Notes: generated by a model from the sequence alone, not told the origin. 64,000 bases of DNA from Osedax frankpressi (GCA_964035775.1 OZ038314.1:20597714-20661713), one strand, 5' to 3'. Positions 25,336 through 58,005 are shown, numbered from the stretch's first letter. Program-made: numbers and translations.

Positions 25336-26074
25336 GTTTATAACTTGTATTATTTATTAGCAACCTATTATTATTTATTTATTTGATTAAACATTGATAT
25401 ATTTGAAAATATAAACATAATATTATATAAATGAGATAATTATTAATCAAATACTTACAATAAACAATGCCTATATTATTTATTTTATTTACTTAAATTG
25501 TTAATATAATTTACACTTATTAATATTTAATATTTACATTATTTTCGAGAATTGGTATTAAATTTTTAAATTTATTAATTAACTAATTACATTTATAAAA
25601 CAAATAATATTGGTAACATTTATTACGTTTTTTGTTATCACTTTAACTATATATACTAAATATATACAACATTTTATATTTATTCTTTAACTTTACATTA
25701 ATACATTAATTAAATAAAAATCGACATTCTCAATATTCTTTCAATTGTTTTAATAATACCGGATAAGTAATTTATTCAATATATACCAATTTAAATTTTA
25801 TATATGACATACATATATTCTTTTAAATGGGGTATACTTATGAATGGGAGTATTGTTATGAATCAGGGTATTCTTATGATTAGGGGTATCCTAATGAGAA
25901 GGGGTATATTTTATGACGGATGTTATTAGAAGACAAAGGGTAACATATTTTCTATTTGTAGTATTTTTTTCGAATGTGTAAATGACGTTCTATAAAGCCG
26001 TTTGATTATGTTTGGTAGTGGATAGAGGTGCATGTTGAATCGTCCGGTTACAGGGATAATTCACATCATCCTAA

Positions 26075-26285
26075 GAATTAAGGAATATTGGCGAAGTCAT
26101 TAATAACTCAACAGATGCTACTTATTATGCGTCTATGTACTTTATGGGTACTATGATAAAACATCCATTATATAATATGTGCAAATTATCAAATGATGAA
26201 AGTTCTTCTTAAAATAGCCAGTATTCATGCAGAATTTTTGATAGGTATATTAGGTCAGTGGGAAAACTCTTATAAATTCAATTAT
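26075..26285 (+). mobile_element. possible decayed piggyBac-like fragment
   Basis: A 45-codon frame (26075-26212) contains NNSTDATYYASMYFMGTMIK and HPLYNM, loosely like the segment of piggyBac transposases that reads G-I-x-hydrophobic-G-x-x-K-x-P-x-x-x-x-W; FDRYIRSVGKLL follows in another frame. The surrounding 800 bp is richer in G and C than the desert. The match is weak, with no terminal repeats found. Confidence 0.25.
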
Positions 26286-28117
26286 GATAGATAGTTAAGA
26301 TTACGGATGTAGAGGACGCTGCAATTTTTTAATAAGAAGTTCAATAGATCAACACTTAACTTACGTGGACCCCTATTATTGCTGTCATTAGTAACAAGTA
26401 ATTTGTTAGTACTGTTAGTACTACTTGTACATTATCTTGGTAGTTGGAATTTGACTGTCTGTGGGGAAACAATATCAGCTAGGTTTAGTTTGTTTAGCCC
26501 TGGCTTATATAATACTCTTGGTTTCTAATCCTGAATTCATAGTAATCGTCATCGGGCACTAGCGTGGTGATATTTTTATATTTCAGGGCAATCCACTACA
26601 ATCATTTTGATCGCTGTCACTTTTACTAGACATAATATGTATTCACATTAACATATTGTATTCTCTTTATATTCCACACTTCAAACTATATCTTCTTAAT
26701 ATGAAATAAATATAATTATTTTGATTACTACGCGTACATTTTAAAGCATTCTACTAATTCTATAAATACATTTTATGATCGAATATAAACTTAGATTAAT
26801 AAATGTATCACACATCACTAATACACATTTATCAAATCTAACTTTCCATAAATAAACAAAAACAACACATATATCAAATACATATTTAAATACATAATAT
26901 TAATTATAATTTGTAAGTGATATAATTATTTGAACTATATTACTTATAATAATACTGCCTATAGTTAGAATAATTTGTGTTTATCTTTATGTCCGAAATA
27001 AAACAAAAAGCACAAAATAAATGAAATAAAAGTTAATTTAAAAAAAGCTCCGAATTCAATCTATGCATGATACGAATTATGTTAATATATTAAAGTTAGA
27101 TCTAGTAGAATATGTTACCAACCGATAAGAAATAATGTCACTAAACTTAAAATTATTTTTATAAATCAGACGTTTACGAGCTACTAGATCGGATATATAT
27201 TCTATAGAGATATATATCATGAACAATTATAATACATATTTTATACTCGCATTATAATTAATTATAATTATTATAAAGTATTATTTTATTAAACTATAGT
27301 TTATAATATTTTATTCTACTTGATAAATAAGATTAAACATGGCCTACTTGTAGATTTATTTTGATATTTCATGGTTTTCATTACATCGTTTAAAGGTGAG
27401 AGATATTTTCTAGATGCTCGTATAATGTATAGTCTTTTATAAACTATATAATGATTAAATGCAAAACAGGTGATAATCAGTTATACGAATAAAAAATCAA
27501 GATAAGATATAACTAGATTATTATGTTCTGGAATACTAAACGTATCTTTAATTAACTTTAAACCTTTTCATTCAAAGAGGTATTTTTTTCATGATTTTAT
27601 AATAAATCAACCTTAACCCATATTCAGCATTACTTTATGAATGCCAGATTACCTTACTCTAAACCTCTTACTAGATATAATCTCATTTCATAGTTAATGA
27701 TTTAATCAAAACTGATAAATAATACCATATTTTGGATAATTATACTATGGAATCACAATTACTATCATAACTTTTTATATATATATCTATATATATAATA
27801 ATATAGTAACAATATATTATTCATTAATCAAAATAGTTTATATATCGCTATTATAATAATGGGTGTTATGTTTAATATACCTATATTATATTATATACCT
27901 ATATTTTGCATAAATAATAATATACTATTTAATGGTAAGTTTATAAATATTATATTATAATTAAGATATTTATTTAAGATATTTATTTTAAGATATCATT
28001 TTTTTTCTTTATTCCAATTTAGTCCCAAGTAATACACCTTTTGTATCTTATAATAAATTAGTATTTTAAATTAATATTTTCGATACAAAGTTTTGAGGTT
28101 TATTTCATAGTAATTAC

Positions 28118-28157
<40 letters not shown>

Positions 28158-29741
28158 GTATATATACACACACACACACATATGTATATATATATATAAA
28201 TAAATGTATATATTTTATGATATCTAAATTAATTAATTTAATTTACTTATAATGTGTATTTTACTTATAATTTATAATTTTATTGTTTAAAATGCTTGAT
28301 TATTGTTTGAAAGATTTTTCAATATTAGATTTGTATTTAAATGTATTATTTTAGAAAATGAGTAACAATTTTAATTGAGATTATATTTATTACGATCTAT
28401 TTAAATTAAATTTATTTAATTATATGTTATAAAATATGATATAAAAAGTTTATCGGATAAAGTAATATCTAAGGTAACCAAGCTTATATTAGGTAACACA
28501 TACTTATAATTGATATATTTTTATTAACGATGGCGGTGTCGAACAGTCGATTATTGCATACATTTCGAAAGAAATAAAAATATTAATAAATATCTATTAA
28601 TATCTAAAATTACTTCTATTGCAATAATTTATACTTTTAAATAGGAACAGTTATTAAAAAGATAACTCTTTACACTATAATACACTAGATAATTAGAATA
28701 AAACATTTAATTATTATTTTTAATTTAAAAAATATAATATAGTTTAACATAAATTATATTGAGTTTTAAAAGAGTTTATATAGTGAAACATTATTAAAAA
28801 AATGTTAATAATAAATTTAAATTGTATAATATGGATTTGATATAGATTTTAATAATTAGTATATTTATATAGTATCGTAATGTGTTTTCTGATTTTAGAA
28901 ACTATATTAGCAATTCATTTATATTGATCATAATGGAATACAAATAATTTATAAAAAATTCTCTCGTTGAATTATATCGTCATTTAATTTATAGACAAAT
29001 TACATATTCCTCGTAAATAATTGCTTATTCAATATATATTAGATACAATGTGTATATGTAAATATGGAGTTTTGAACCTAATTAAATATTAAATCTAATT
29101 ATTAATATTTTATAATATTGCATTAAAATCATATCTTTCTCACTCTATTATAGGTAATTAATACTTTCTCCATATCAATTTACTTACTTAATATATTTAA
29201 AATAAATAATACCTTATAAATCTAATACACAAGCAATTAATGTAAAAAATCAATTAAATCCAGAATATTTATAGATGAAAAGTTTTATTTACATGATTCA
29301 TAGTTATAGTGTATATGCATATATATACATACATATATAAATAATATACTATATATATTATATAATATTATTAACCATTATTCGAAGTATTCAAATTATT
29401 CGATTTAAATAGTAAAGAATCATTCAATTTTATAACATCGATGTTTATAATGCCGATAACTGCAAAATAAATAATATAACAAATATGATATATTATCAAT
29501 ATGGATGATTATCATTGTATTTAATGCCATTGATCATTATTTTAAGTAAGAGAACTGTTGGCTAGTTGATTAAGATTTTATTTATAGATTTACTTTAAGA
29601 TTTAACTTTTCTACTTCTTTAGTTCGGTAGTATTTACTACTTTATTATTAGATAATATATGGGTATATCAATTGTCGCTATGTCATGTTTGATGGTTTTA
29701 TACAACCAACAAATGTATTATTAAATCGATCATTAATGTAT

Positions 29742-29743
<2 letters not shown>

Positions 29744-29813
<70 letters not shown>
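29744..29813. repeat. AT microsatellite
   Basis: An uninterrupted AT run of about 70 bp in the intergenic desert. Confidence 0.95.
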
Positions 29814-29816
<3 letters not shown>

Positions 29817-30108
29817 GAACGCACAGTATATTCACTACACGTATTCAAAATGCAATGAATATGCTAGTGATATCGTCTTCCAGTGATTTAGAAATGGAGA
29901 ATATATCTATGGGTAGTTCGAAATAATTTGCAACACTAAGAAATTAGGTAACTACATACACACACACATATATATAAATATATATATATATACATATATA
30001 ATTATAAAAAAAACAATTTTATAAATTTCTCATGATCATTTTTATCATTTAATAAATAAAAAAGAATATAAAAATCTAAAAATTTAAAATAAATTATAAA
30101 CCTAATAT

Positions 30109-30149
<41 letters not shown>

Positions 30150-31312
30150 GTATATATAAATATATCATTCTTATGATATTAAAAAAGCAACTAGATTTTT
30201 TTATTTTAACTAAATATATTAAGTTGGAATACTTTAAAAATGTGAACTCAATAATGTACACAGAATTTCAAAATATATAGATAATAGAAATTGTATTTTT
30301 CAATTTAAAAATATTAAAATAATAAACTCGATATTTTCATATTATATTTACATATTAGATATTATATAACCCAATGATATACTATAACTACATATATATT
30401 TATGTTGTTTAAAAATAAGTTTAACGAGATATATGTATTTTTAAAGTTACGTGATCTTTAGCGATGTTTCATTATATGATATTGAAAAATTAGATCAAAA
30501 AACATTAGTGATAAGATAGCGTTATTTATATGTAATCTAAATATATTAAATATTCTATAATAATGATGTGTTTGAATTCATTGTTACTATGATAACCATA
30601 GGTATACATTAACTATATGCAATAGATTATTCTGATTTTATTCATTATATATCACGTGATATATAATATAAAATAATTCATAAAATCCGAAATATACAGT
30701 ATAGGCAGAATAATAAAAAACAGTAATAACATCATTGTCATCTTTATGATAAAAGTGTAAACACCGTCAAAATAATATATCACAATAATATACAATGTTT
30801 ACTGTACAGGCTATAGTTATATAGTCTTATTTGATTTGGTATAACCATAATATAATATACACCATAACTATACTACATATTATAATACACGAAATTAATC
30901 TAAATATTAGGATTAAGCGTTATGTATATATGATATGGTTTATTTCTAGAAAGAATTCATACATTAATAATTATAAATTAATATTATAATAATCCTATAG
31001 TAAATATAGTTTATGTTCATATTAATTAGTTAATGTATTTGTGACAACTTACAAATTAGTAAACTATTATTTGTACTTGTTATATTATCATATTAATGAA
31101 TGTTTAATTTCATTATTTAACTTTAGACTAATTTTTTAGTCAACATTAGAACAATAGAACAATAGAACAATATAATAATAAACGTTATTATTCATATCAT
31201 TCATATTATTAATATTCTTCATGTTATGCTGTTGCTATATGTAATTATATAACTATAGTGTATATATACTATTCAATACTATAATAATATTATATTATAT
31301 TCTATATAATAA

Positions 31313-32635
31313 CTACATACCAGTTGTGTAAATCATTACTCCAGCTATAATTAGCAAGGTTATAAAGATAATACAAATTATACAACCGCAATTACTTTTA
31401 TCATTTTGTTTTGAACTTTCTTTTATAACATTTGGTTTGCCATTTATTGATGAAGTTTTACGATCTTTTTTATCCAGTTTCGAATGTTCAGATGGGTCGG
31501 TATAGTCTGTGGTGGTAGTGACGGGTGTCGTAGTAGTATATGCTGTCCTCTCATCAGCAGATGAGTACTTATTATCGTCAGTATCACTATTATATCTTAG
31601 AGATTTACGCTTTCCATGATCATCATGTTCAGAAGATTTTCTTCTTTCTGATACAATAATATTTTGTTGTGATGCCTTAGGCGATAATACATTATTCTGA
31701 AGTTCTTCAATGAGTTTTTCTTCTTCTTTGATTTGTAGACTTTCGTTCCGTATCACGTCTTCTATAACAACTGTAGTACTCTCTCTTGGTGTAATGTCTT
31801 TTATAGACTTTATACTTGGCAATGTACCTCGCTTTGAATCATTTATTATGTCATTACTTTTTATGGTATCCTTTCTTTTAATAATTTCTTGAACTTGTTC
31901 ATATTGTATTACATTATCTATAACATATGTTTCTATTGGAATTTTGTTCTTGTTTATTTGTTCTATTTCTGTTTCAGTTTGTTCATCTTTTTTTGTATTT
32001 TTTTCAACTTGTTTCAAAGATTCTTTTCTTTTCGTTTTATTGTCATCTTTCTTATTATCAATATTTTTTAAAGTATTTTTTTTCTTTAATTCTTCAGTTT
32101 TTTTAATATCCTTTTCAACGTTCTTTTTTTGTATCTGTTTAGTTTTTTGTTGTTCTTTTATCTTTGTTTCTTCTGTTTTCTTGTTCGCAGTTTTAATATC
32201 ATCACCACCTTTTTTTTCACTAAGCATTCTATAATCTGAGAAAAGTTTATTACTTAACCCCTTTACTAAACTTTCTGTTTTTTCAATATTGTTTGGATCA
32301 ACATTATGTGTTATAGGTTTTAGAAGGTTATAAGAACTACGCGGTGTTGTTAATTCACCGAGTTCAACCATGAAATGATCGTCAATCTTGGGCCTTACCA
32401 CCACCTTAAACATGTCTGGGGTATTCGCAGTATCGGTGTGTTTCGTGTCATCAATTGAGACTTCTGAGGAATATTCAGTTTTCGATAAGTCGGTATACCA
32501 TTTAACCAGCGATGATTTAGAAGTATTACGCGATAGGATAGATTTGATATCGTCGACTGAACTATTCGCGGAGCTGTTATTATTTGCATTGTTATCATAG
32601 TCGCGAATAGAATTATTGAAAAACATGAGTAACAA
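31313..32635 (-). CDS. SSLVKWY-family low-complexity tail-anchored protein, member 2 (440 aa)
   Basis: An intact single-exon frame of 440 codons. The N-terminal region has SSANSSVDDIKSILSRNTSK, then SSLVKWYTDLSK as in member 1. It continues with DMFKVVVRPKIDDHFMVELG and PRSSYNLLKPI, shared with the third gene at 35940-36797. The middle is a long Lys/Glu/Thr-rich stretch, strongly charged and likely coiled coil. The C-terminus is a Cys-rich hydrophobic anchor (CGCIICIIFITLLIIAGVMI) with only a few residues after it, so the protein is probably tail-anchored with a cytosolic bulk. An ATG 2 codons later (MFFNNSIRD) is an alternative start and aligns better with MLFNNYITHD of the third gene. Function unknown. 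Confidence 0.83.
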   Translation of the reverse strand: MLLMFFNNSIRDYDNNANNNSSANSSVDDIKSILSRNTSKSSLVKWYTDLSKTEYSSEVSIDDTKHTDTANTPDMFKVVVRPKIDDHFMVELGELTTPRSSYNLLKPITHNVDPNNIEKTESLVKGLSNKLFSDYRMLSEKKGGDDIKTANKKTEETKIKEQQKTKQIQKKNVEKDIKKTEELKKKNTLKNIDNKKDDNKTKRKESLKQVEKNTKKDEQTETEIEQINKNKIPIETYVIDNVIQYEQVQEIIKRKDTIKSNDIINDSKRGTLPSIKSIKDITPRESTTVVIEDVIRNESLQIKEEEKLIEELQNNVLSPKASQQNIIVSERRKSSEHDDHGKRKSLRYNSDTDDNKYSSADERTAYTTTTPVTTTTDYTDPSEHSKLDKKDRKTSSINGKPNVIKESSKQNDKSNCGCIICIIFITLLIIAGVMIYTTGM

Positions 32636-32950
32636 GGGTGGGTTTACCTTTCTTAGTGTTTGAGAAAACGGTTAATAAAGCTCGAAGTTTTTGTTTTTTT
32701 TAGTTGTGAATATTACAAAGTTAATTAGAGAGATTTTATTTTGATTAATTTTAATTCATAATTTATATTTTATAAATTGTTTTATTATAAAGATAATATC
32801 TATATTTTATTTTGAAATTATTCTTTAATTTATTACTACTATCATTAATTAGTACTTAATTATATATTAAGATAGATGCAAATGTAAAATCCCGGAGAGT
32901 CAAATACTTTTGTGTTATAATTGACCTATCTTTGAGAATATTGATATTGA
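32636..32950 (-). promoter_or_regulatory. upstream block duplicated between family members 2 and 3
   Basis: The 300 bp upstream of member 2 is similar to 36798-37140 upstream of member 3. Shared pieces include GTTGTGAATATTACAAAGTT and AATTAGAGAG, and further out TCAAATACTTT and CTATCTTTGA. It most likely holds the 5' UTR and promoter that were copied with the gene. No specific factor site is claimed. Confidence 0.6.
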
Positions 32951-33479
32951 ATAGTTTTTTGAATGTTATTAAACTCATCGTGCGTAATTTGTCTGCTGCG
33001 CAATTTGGATTGGTTCTCGGATGTTTTTATATTTACAACCTCCGTTTACATATTAATGTATTTTATATAATACTAACATTTAAACATTTATTTTATATAT
33101 ATAAATCACGGACAGATAATTTATTTAGGAGATTTTAGACATTTATAAAATAAAGTTCATTTCAATATTATCAATTATACCAAATAAAAAATTCCTAATT
33201 TGTGATATATCTAGCTGTCAATTACACTTTTAAATTACATGTCTATCAAAAATTGTAAATATTATGATATATTTACCCAAGGGCTTTCACTCCCTATCTG
33301 TCACATGTAATAATCTGGAAATCAATTTATGAATGCTAGTAGATGATGTTAAAGTTGATTCACCAATGATAATCTTACGATATTTATCCATCATTAATAT
33401 TGTTAATGATGATTTGAAATCTAGTAGAGAGTAACGGCGTGATAAATCAGAAGTAATGTAATTAGAAGCAATAGAACTG

Positions 33480-34150
33480 TGCTTTTTTTTATATAGTATG
33501 AATTCAGTTAGCAGTTATTATCTAAAACTTGTAATATACACTGGTAGGGAAACATATTCTTTTCTGTCGAAGGCTTTACCTTCAATATAGTAAATGAGTT
33601 ATTGGGTTTATTATCAGTGTAAACATCATATAGTTTATACTGATAATTTCTACACATCTCTGAAGCTTGCGAGGTATTTGCTTTCTACAGGAACTGATCA
33701 TGTCGGAACAATTAGGAGGACGTCTAGAGGATTTCCTCATATCGATATTGTTTGCCTTGGTCAGGTAATTCATTTCAAACTGGCTAATGCGGATAGTACC
33801 GTTGTCTGTCGATATGTTGATAAAAGGTGTGCGTACTCTCTTTTAACTGTGACCGCGGGAAATTATGTCGATATACCAAAAACAAGATTCAATATTGTTG
33901 ATAGAAAATTGAAACCGGAGATGCTACTCGATTATAGCAAGTATATATACTTGCTCCCATATATGGGAGGATCAGGGAAGGAGCTACTACGATGTCGGAA
34001 GGAAATCAAAAAAATAATGGCGATATATTCTATTTAATATTTTGAATATAGCCTACTTCATAAACAGAGAATAATTTCATTCCTCTCTTTATTGGCTTCA
34101 ATGGCATATATTGCAAAAAACTGAGGCTACTGAAAATTTCATCATACCCT
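33480..34150 (+). mobile_element. decayed piggyBac transposase copy
   Basis: The longest frame (33594-34037, 147 codons) has HHIVYTDNFYTSLKLARYL, the signature around the second catalytic Asp of piggyBac transposases, then TDHVGTIRRTSRGFP, also typical. Upstream, KLVIYTGRETYSF (about 33523-33566) fits the piggyBac segment before it but is cut off by stops. Downstream, KPEMLLDYSKYI is followed by YMGGSGKELLRC, where a living element would have YMGGVD, so the third catalytic Asp is lost. A hydrophobic helix (LSLLASMAYIAKN) follows past a stop. The N-terminal third is missing and no TTAA-flanked terminal repeats were found. It is a dead fragment lying between family members 2 and 3. Confidence 0.85.
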
Positions 34151-34987
34151 CATCTATCGATAGTTGACGACCAGGGATGTAACGATCTTTAAAAAACTTC
34201 TCGGTTTTATCCAAGACAGTACGTACCTGTTTATATTTATGGACCATTAGATAAAATGCTACATTTTCTTAGATGCATTCTTAGGTATTCCTTACAAATT
34301 ATTTAAATTTTAAATTAGAATAAAATTAGAATTAGAAATAAAAAAAATTATTTTAATCATTAGATTATCAGTATATTTTGTAATTGAAATAAGATTACTA
34401 TATGTATAACATGATAACCGATGGTAATAACCAAAGTTACTGAGAAGTTTAAAATATATGAACTCACTTTTACAAACATAGATACAAGTTTAATTGAATA
34501 TAAATAATAACTATATTATTTTATCAAGTATATACTATAAGATATATTATATTATTGTAATATATATATGCTTAATCAATAAGTGAACATATTATAACCC
34601 TAGTATGTTCTTTCACGAATAATTCAGGTGTTATTATTATTAAATATTAGATAATTCTTCTATGGAAAGAAATATGATACAAATATAATATTTATAAATG
34701 CCAAACATATTTGTTTACAATATAAGAAAAGTATAAGTATATTTAATTTGGAATTAAAATATTTAATTGAATTTATTTTAAAATACTTATGAAATAATTA
34801 ACTATATAACAATATTAATTATGTTATTTTATATATTAATTGAATTTAAATTACAAATATAATTTTTGATTTATTTTACTATATTTAATTAAAACCGTAT
34901 GATTAATTATACATACGATAATTATGAATGTGTATGTATACATATATATTATGTATGCATAAATATATATATATATATTTATGCATA

Positions 34988-35064
<77 letters not shown>

Positions 35065-35939
35065 ATAATATAAATATTTATTATAATTGAAATAGTTTAT
35101 TAATGATTATATTTAGCAACACCTCAAAATAGAGTGGTTTCAATAGAATACAAATAACTATATTTTGCAACATATACATACGATTAATCGTAATTATTAT
35201 ATATAATATTATCATCGGGTTATTATTTTTCAATTTTGAATAACGAATACACAGCTTAAATACACCTAATCTGGTTTACTGAGATGTTATCATGAGTCTA
35301 ATTATAATTATCATTAATAGTTAGAAAAGTATAATTAATTGTTATCGAATTAGTAATTAAAGGATTAGTAATTAAAATATTAATATTGAGTTATGAATAT
35401 ATTGTTAATATCAGTTTCAATAATAGTAATAAGATAAAACATTATATTATTTCGATATTACTATTATAAGTATGGTTATTGAGTTTTATTTGTTTAATTA
35501 ACTTATCCCTGATACTATCTGTAATGACTATTTTTTATAATATTACATTATTGTGTAGAATTAGTATATTTATTTATTTTATTTTGAAAATAATTATATA
35601 TTCCCTTTTTTAAATTAATTTTAATTTTTGATATGATTTATATTACTTCACTTGACTTCAATTGATTTGTTTTAAACTAGTTTTTTAAAGAAAATTTTTT
35701 TAGAATTTCTAAGTTATTTTTGTATTCATTTAAATGCTATTTACTATACACTGGTTTTTCTTCTTGGTTTTCAAAACTATTTCATTATATAACTTATTAA
35801 ATACATGTATAAACATATTTTAATATCCATGTTCAATAAGGTCATATTATGATTCACAATTTATTCTCTTGATATCATATATAAATTTATCTAAATTTAA
35901 GATTTTAAATTGTTTATATAATTTATTATTTAACAATTT
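34151..35939. other. AT-rich spacer, nothing recognised
   Basis: An AT microsatellite at 34990-35063 and otherwise featureless AT-rich sequence between the piggyBac remnant and the third family gene. Confidence 0.5.
34990..35063. repeat. AT microsatellite
   Basis: An AT run of about 70 bp, preceded by ATATATATGCATAAATA-type repeats. Confidence 0.95.
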
Positions 35940-36797
35940 TCAAAGATTTTTTTTCTCATCTTTTTTTGAATTTTTTTCTATCTTTTTCAAAGATTCTTTT
36001 CTCTTTATATTATCAGTTTTGTTATCATTTTTCTTATTATCAATATGTTTCAAAATGTATTTTTCCTTTAATTCTTCTATTTTTTTAATATCATTTTTTT
36101 TGTCTTTTATTTTTATTAGTTCACTTTTATTTACTTCATTCTTGATAGTATCCACATTTGTAAATATATTTTTATTCATTTCTTCCGGTTTTTTAATATC
36201 CTTTTCGACGTTCTTTTTCTGTATTTGTTCAATTTTGTGTTGTTCTTTTATTTTGTTCTCTTCTATTATCTTTTTATCATCACTATCTTTTTTATCGCTA
36301 TACAGGTTATACTCTGCGAAAATTTTATTTCTTAATCCACCTACTTTATTATTTTTATTTCCAATATTGTGGAGATCGTCATTCGATGAATATTCGGAGA
36401 AAATTTTATTTCTATACCCATTTAATAAACTATTTGATTTTCCAATATTGTAGAGATCAAAATTCGACGATTTTATCGGTTTTATACTATTATACGAACT
36501 ACGCGGTTTTGTTAACTCTTCAAGTTCATCCATGAAATTATTGTCAATATTGGGCCTTTCCACCATTTTGAACATGTCGGGGTTATTCGCAGTATTAAAA
36601 GGTTTTATTTTATCAACTGGGACGTCCTTGGAATGATTGGGTTTCGATAAGTCGATATTCATTTTAGCTTGCGGTGATTTAGAATTATTCTTATTTCCCG
36701 ATGGGATAGCTTTATTATCGTTGACTGCATTTTTTTCAGAGTTGTTATTGTTTGCGTTGTTTTCATTGTCATGAGTAATATAATTATTGAACAACAT
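35940..36797 (-). CDS. SSLVKWY-family member 3, truncated (285 aa, no membrane anchor)
   Basis: A single-exon frame of 285 codons, a clear paralogue of the gene at 31313-32635. MLFNNYITHDNENNANNNNS matches its start; NNPDMFKMVERPNIDNNFMD matches the DMFKVVVRPKIDDHFMVELG region, and PRSSYNSIKPI is also shared. Where members 1 and 2 have SSLVKWY this one has SPQAKMNID, so the family motif is lost. It carries an internal duplication (GYRNKIFSEY and GLRNKIFAEY). It ends after a Lys-rich run (KKDEKKNL) with no hydrophobic anchor and none visible in the following 200 bp. It may be a soluble variant or a decaying copy; the preserved long frame argues that decay, if any, is recent. Confidence 0.7.
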   Translation of the reverse strand: MLFNNYITHDNENNANNNNSEKNAVNDNKAIPSGNKNNSKSPQAKMNIDLSKPNHSKDVPVDKIKPFNTANNPDMFKMVERPNIDNNFMDELEELTKPRSSYNSIKPIKSSNFDLYNIGKSNSLLNGYRNKIFSEYSSNDDLHNIGNKNNKVGGLRNKIFAEYNLYSDKKDSDDKKIIEENKIKEQHKIEQIQKKNVEKDIKKPEEMNKNIFTNVDTIKNEVNKSELIKIKDKKNDIKKIEELKEKYILKHIDNKKNDNKTDNIKRKESLKKIEKNSKKDEKKNL

Positions 36798-37140
36798 GGT
36801 GATGAAGGTGTGTTTATCTTTCTTAGGTCTCGCGAAAAGCGGTTAATAGAGCTTGAAGCTTGTGTTTAATTTTGTAGTTGTGAATATTACAAAGTTAATT
36901 AGAGAGTTTTAATTTTGTTATATTTATTATTCATAATTTATTTATTTGAATTAATATATTTTTAAAAATATTTTAAAAAATTATTTTAAAAAAATCCAAT
37001 TGATTATTTTCCTTTGATTGTATATTATTATCATTATTATTTAGTTATATTTTAAGATTATACAACATGATAAAGCCCTGAAGATCAAATACTTTATATT
37101 AGAATTTATCTATCTTTGAACTAATATGTATTATGTAGAC
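36798..37140 (-). promoter_or_regulatory. upstream block of family member 3
   Basis: The counterpart of 32636-32950, with GTTGTGAATATTACAAAGTT conserved almost in place relative to the start codon and TCAAATACTTT / CTATCTTTGA further upstream. This shows that the duplication included upstream sequence. Confidence 0.6.
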
Positions 37141-38507
37141 TATATTGGGGTTGCAAAAAAAGAACAACACTGTACTGGAATATTTGTAAACCTGCGGGTA
37201 CCTCGAGAGACTAACTCATTCAAAAAAGTAATTTATAAGTATCTAGTATAAGAACTATACAATGTATTCATGCACAAAAGGAATATATATATATATATTT
37301 ATTTATATATATTATTAATATTATGACAATATTTTACACGATTAAGCTTGAATCCTTTTATATTTTTAAATATAAAGATAATAAATAAAAATACATATAT
37401 ATTTTTATATTATATATATATATATATATATATGTATGTAATACAATGTTTTAGATAAATCGCTTTTAATATATAGTTTAGTGATGTTATTTTTTTTTAT
37501 AATTTTTTTTTGTAATAATACATATTTCCTTTTATTGTAATGTAAATTATTTATTTGTAAGTATTATTCCAAATGTCTACGCTTAAGTGGGTAACATTTG
37601 TATTGTCTTAAAATCGATATTATTAAGTAGTGTAATTAATGCACTTTTAAAACTTAGTTCTTATTTTATTGAAATTACAAGTTTATATATATATATATAG
37701 TATAAATACATATTTACTTATGAGATTAATGTCAAAAGAGATATCATATTTTAGGAAATTAGACAATGTTATGATTAAATAACTAGCCTTTAATAAAGTA
37801 AGTAAACTATAATTGGTTAAGGGAATGACATATTTAGGAGGAAAATTAGGTAATATATTTTTGAAGTAAAAAGTATACGATTCTCTAACATCTATAGAAG
37901 CATGGCTAATTTAAATATACAGTATACATATATTAAGGAATATCTAAAATATGGAAACATATCGAGATATACTATTTATCATAACATTATAATTGTTGGC
38001 GAAGTTATGGGTAATATGTTATATATATAATGATTGTGTACTATTTAATAATTATTATATCATATACAATATTATCATAAAAAATAAGAACAAATGGTCA
38101 TAAGTATTTTATTCCATAATTCTAAAAAATAATAAATTTGAACTTTTATTACCAATTCGCGTTCTAATGCGAATTGACAAGATAATCAATTATAACAAAT
38201 TACGATTAATAATATAATCAACATGAATAATGTAATCGACAACCTAACGACAAACGTTTATTTCAATAACATAAACCTAGTGAGATATACGTAATAGTAT
38301 TAGTACATTCTATAGTATGCATAGTTTCGATCACTGCGAAATTATTACATAATGCTCGGAATCGCCGGATACATGTTCAAGTATGCTTTTTTGGAATACT
38401 AAAATTGTAATCCGATATTAAATAGTATGTATAATCCAAATGGAATTAGCCAGTGAATAACCGGCTACATCTTCAAAGGTTAAAGCGTTATTCGCAGCGA
38501 ATACAGT
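37141..38507. other. spacer with AT repeats, 3' flank of the LRRD1-like gene
   Basis: No gene was seen; short AT runs lie at 37283-37310, 37412-37432 and 37683-37701. The transcript end of the LRRD1-like gene must lie in its right-hand part. Confidence 0.5.

Positions 38508-58005
<19,498 letters not shown>

Larger units (their letters stand above)
25336..31312. other. gene desert with simple repeats and a possible transposon remnant
   Basis: Almost 6 kb between two family genes. I see AT runs at 28120-28200 (with a CA core), 29744-29813 and 30112-30146. A less AT-biased stretch at about 25830-26640 may be a decayed transposon. No gene was found. Confidence 0.5.

Noticed and set aside
31944-32234. 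Phe/Ser-rich plus-strand frames opposite members 2 and 3
   Set aside because: Antisense of Lys/Glu-rich coding sequence gives Phe/Ser/Leu-rich shadows; no independent support.
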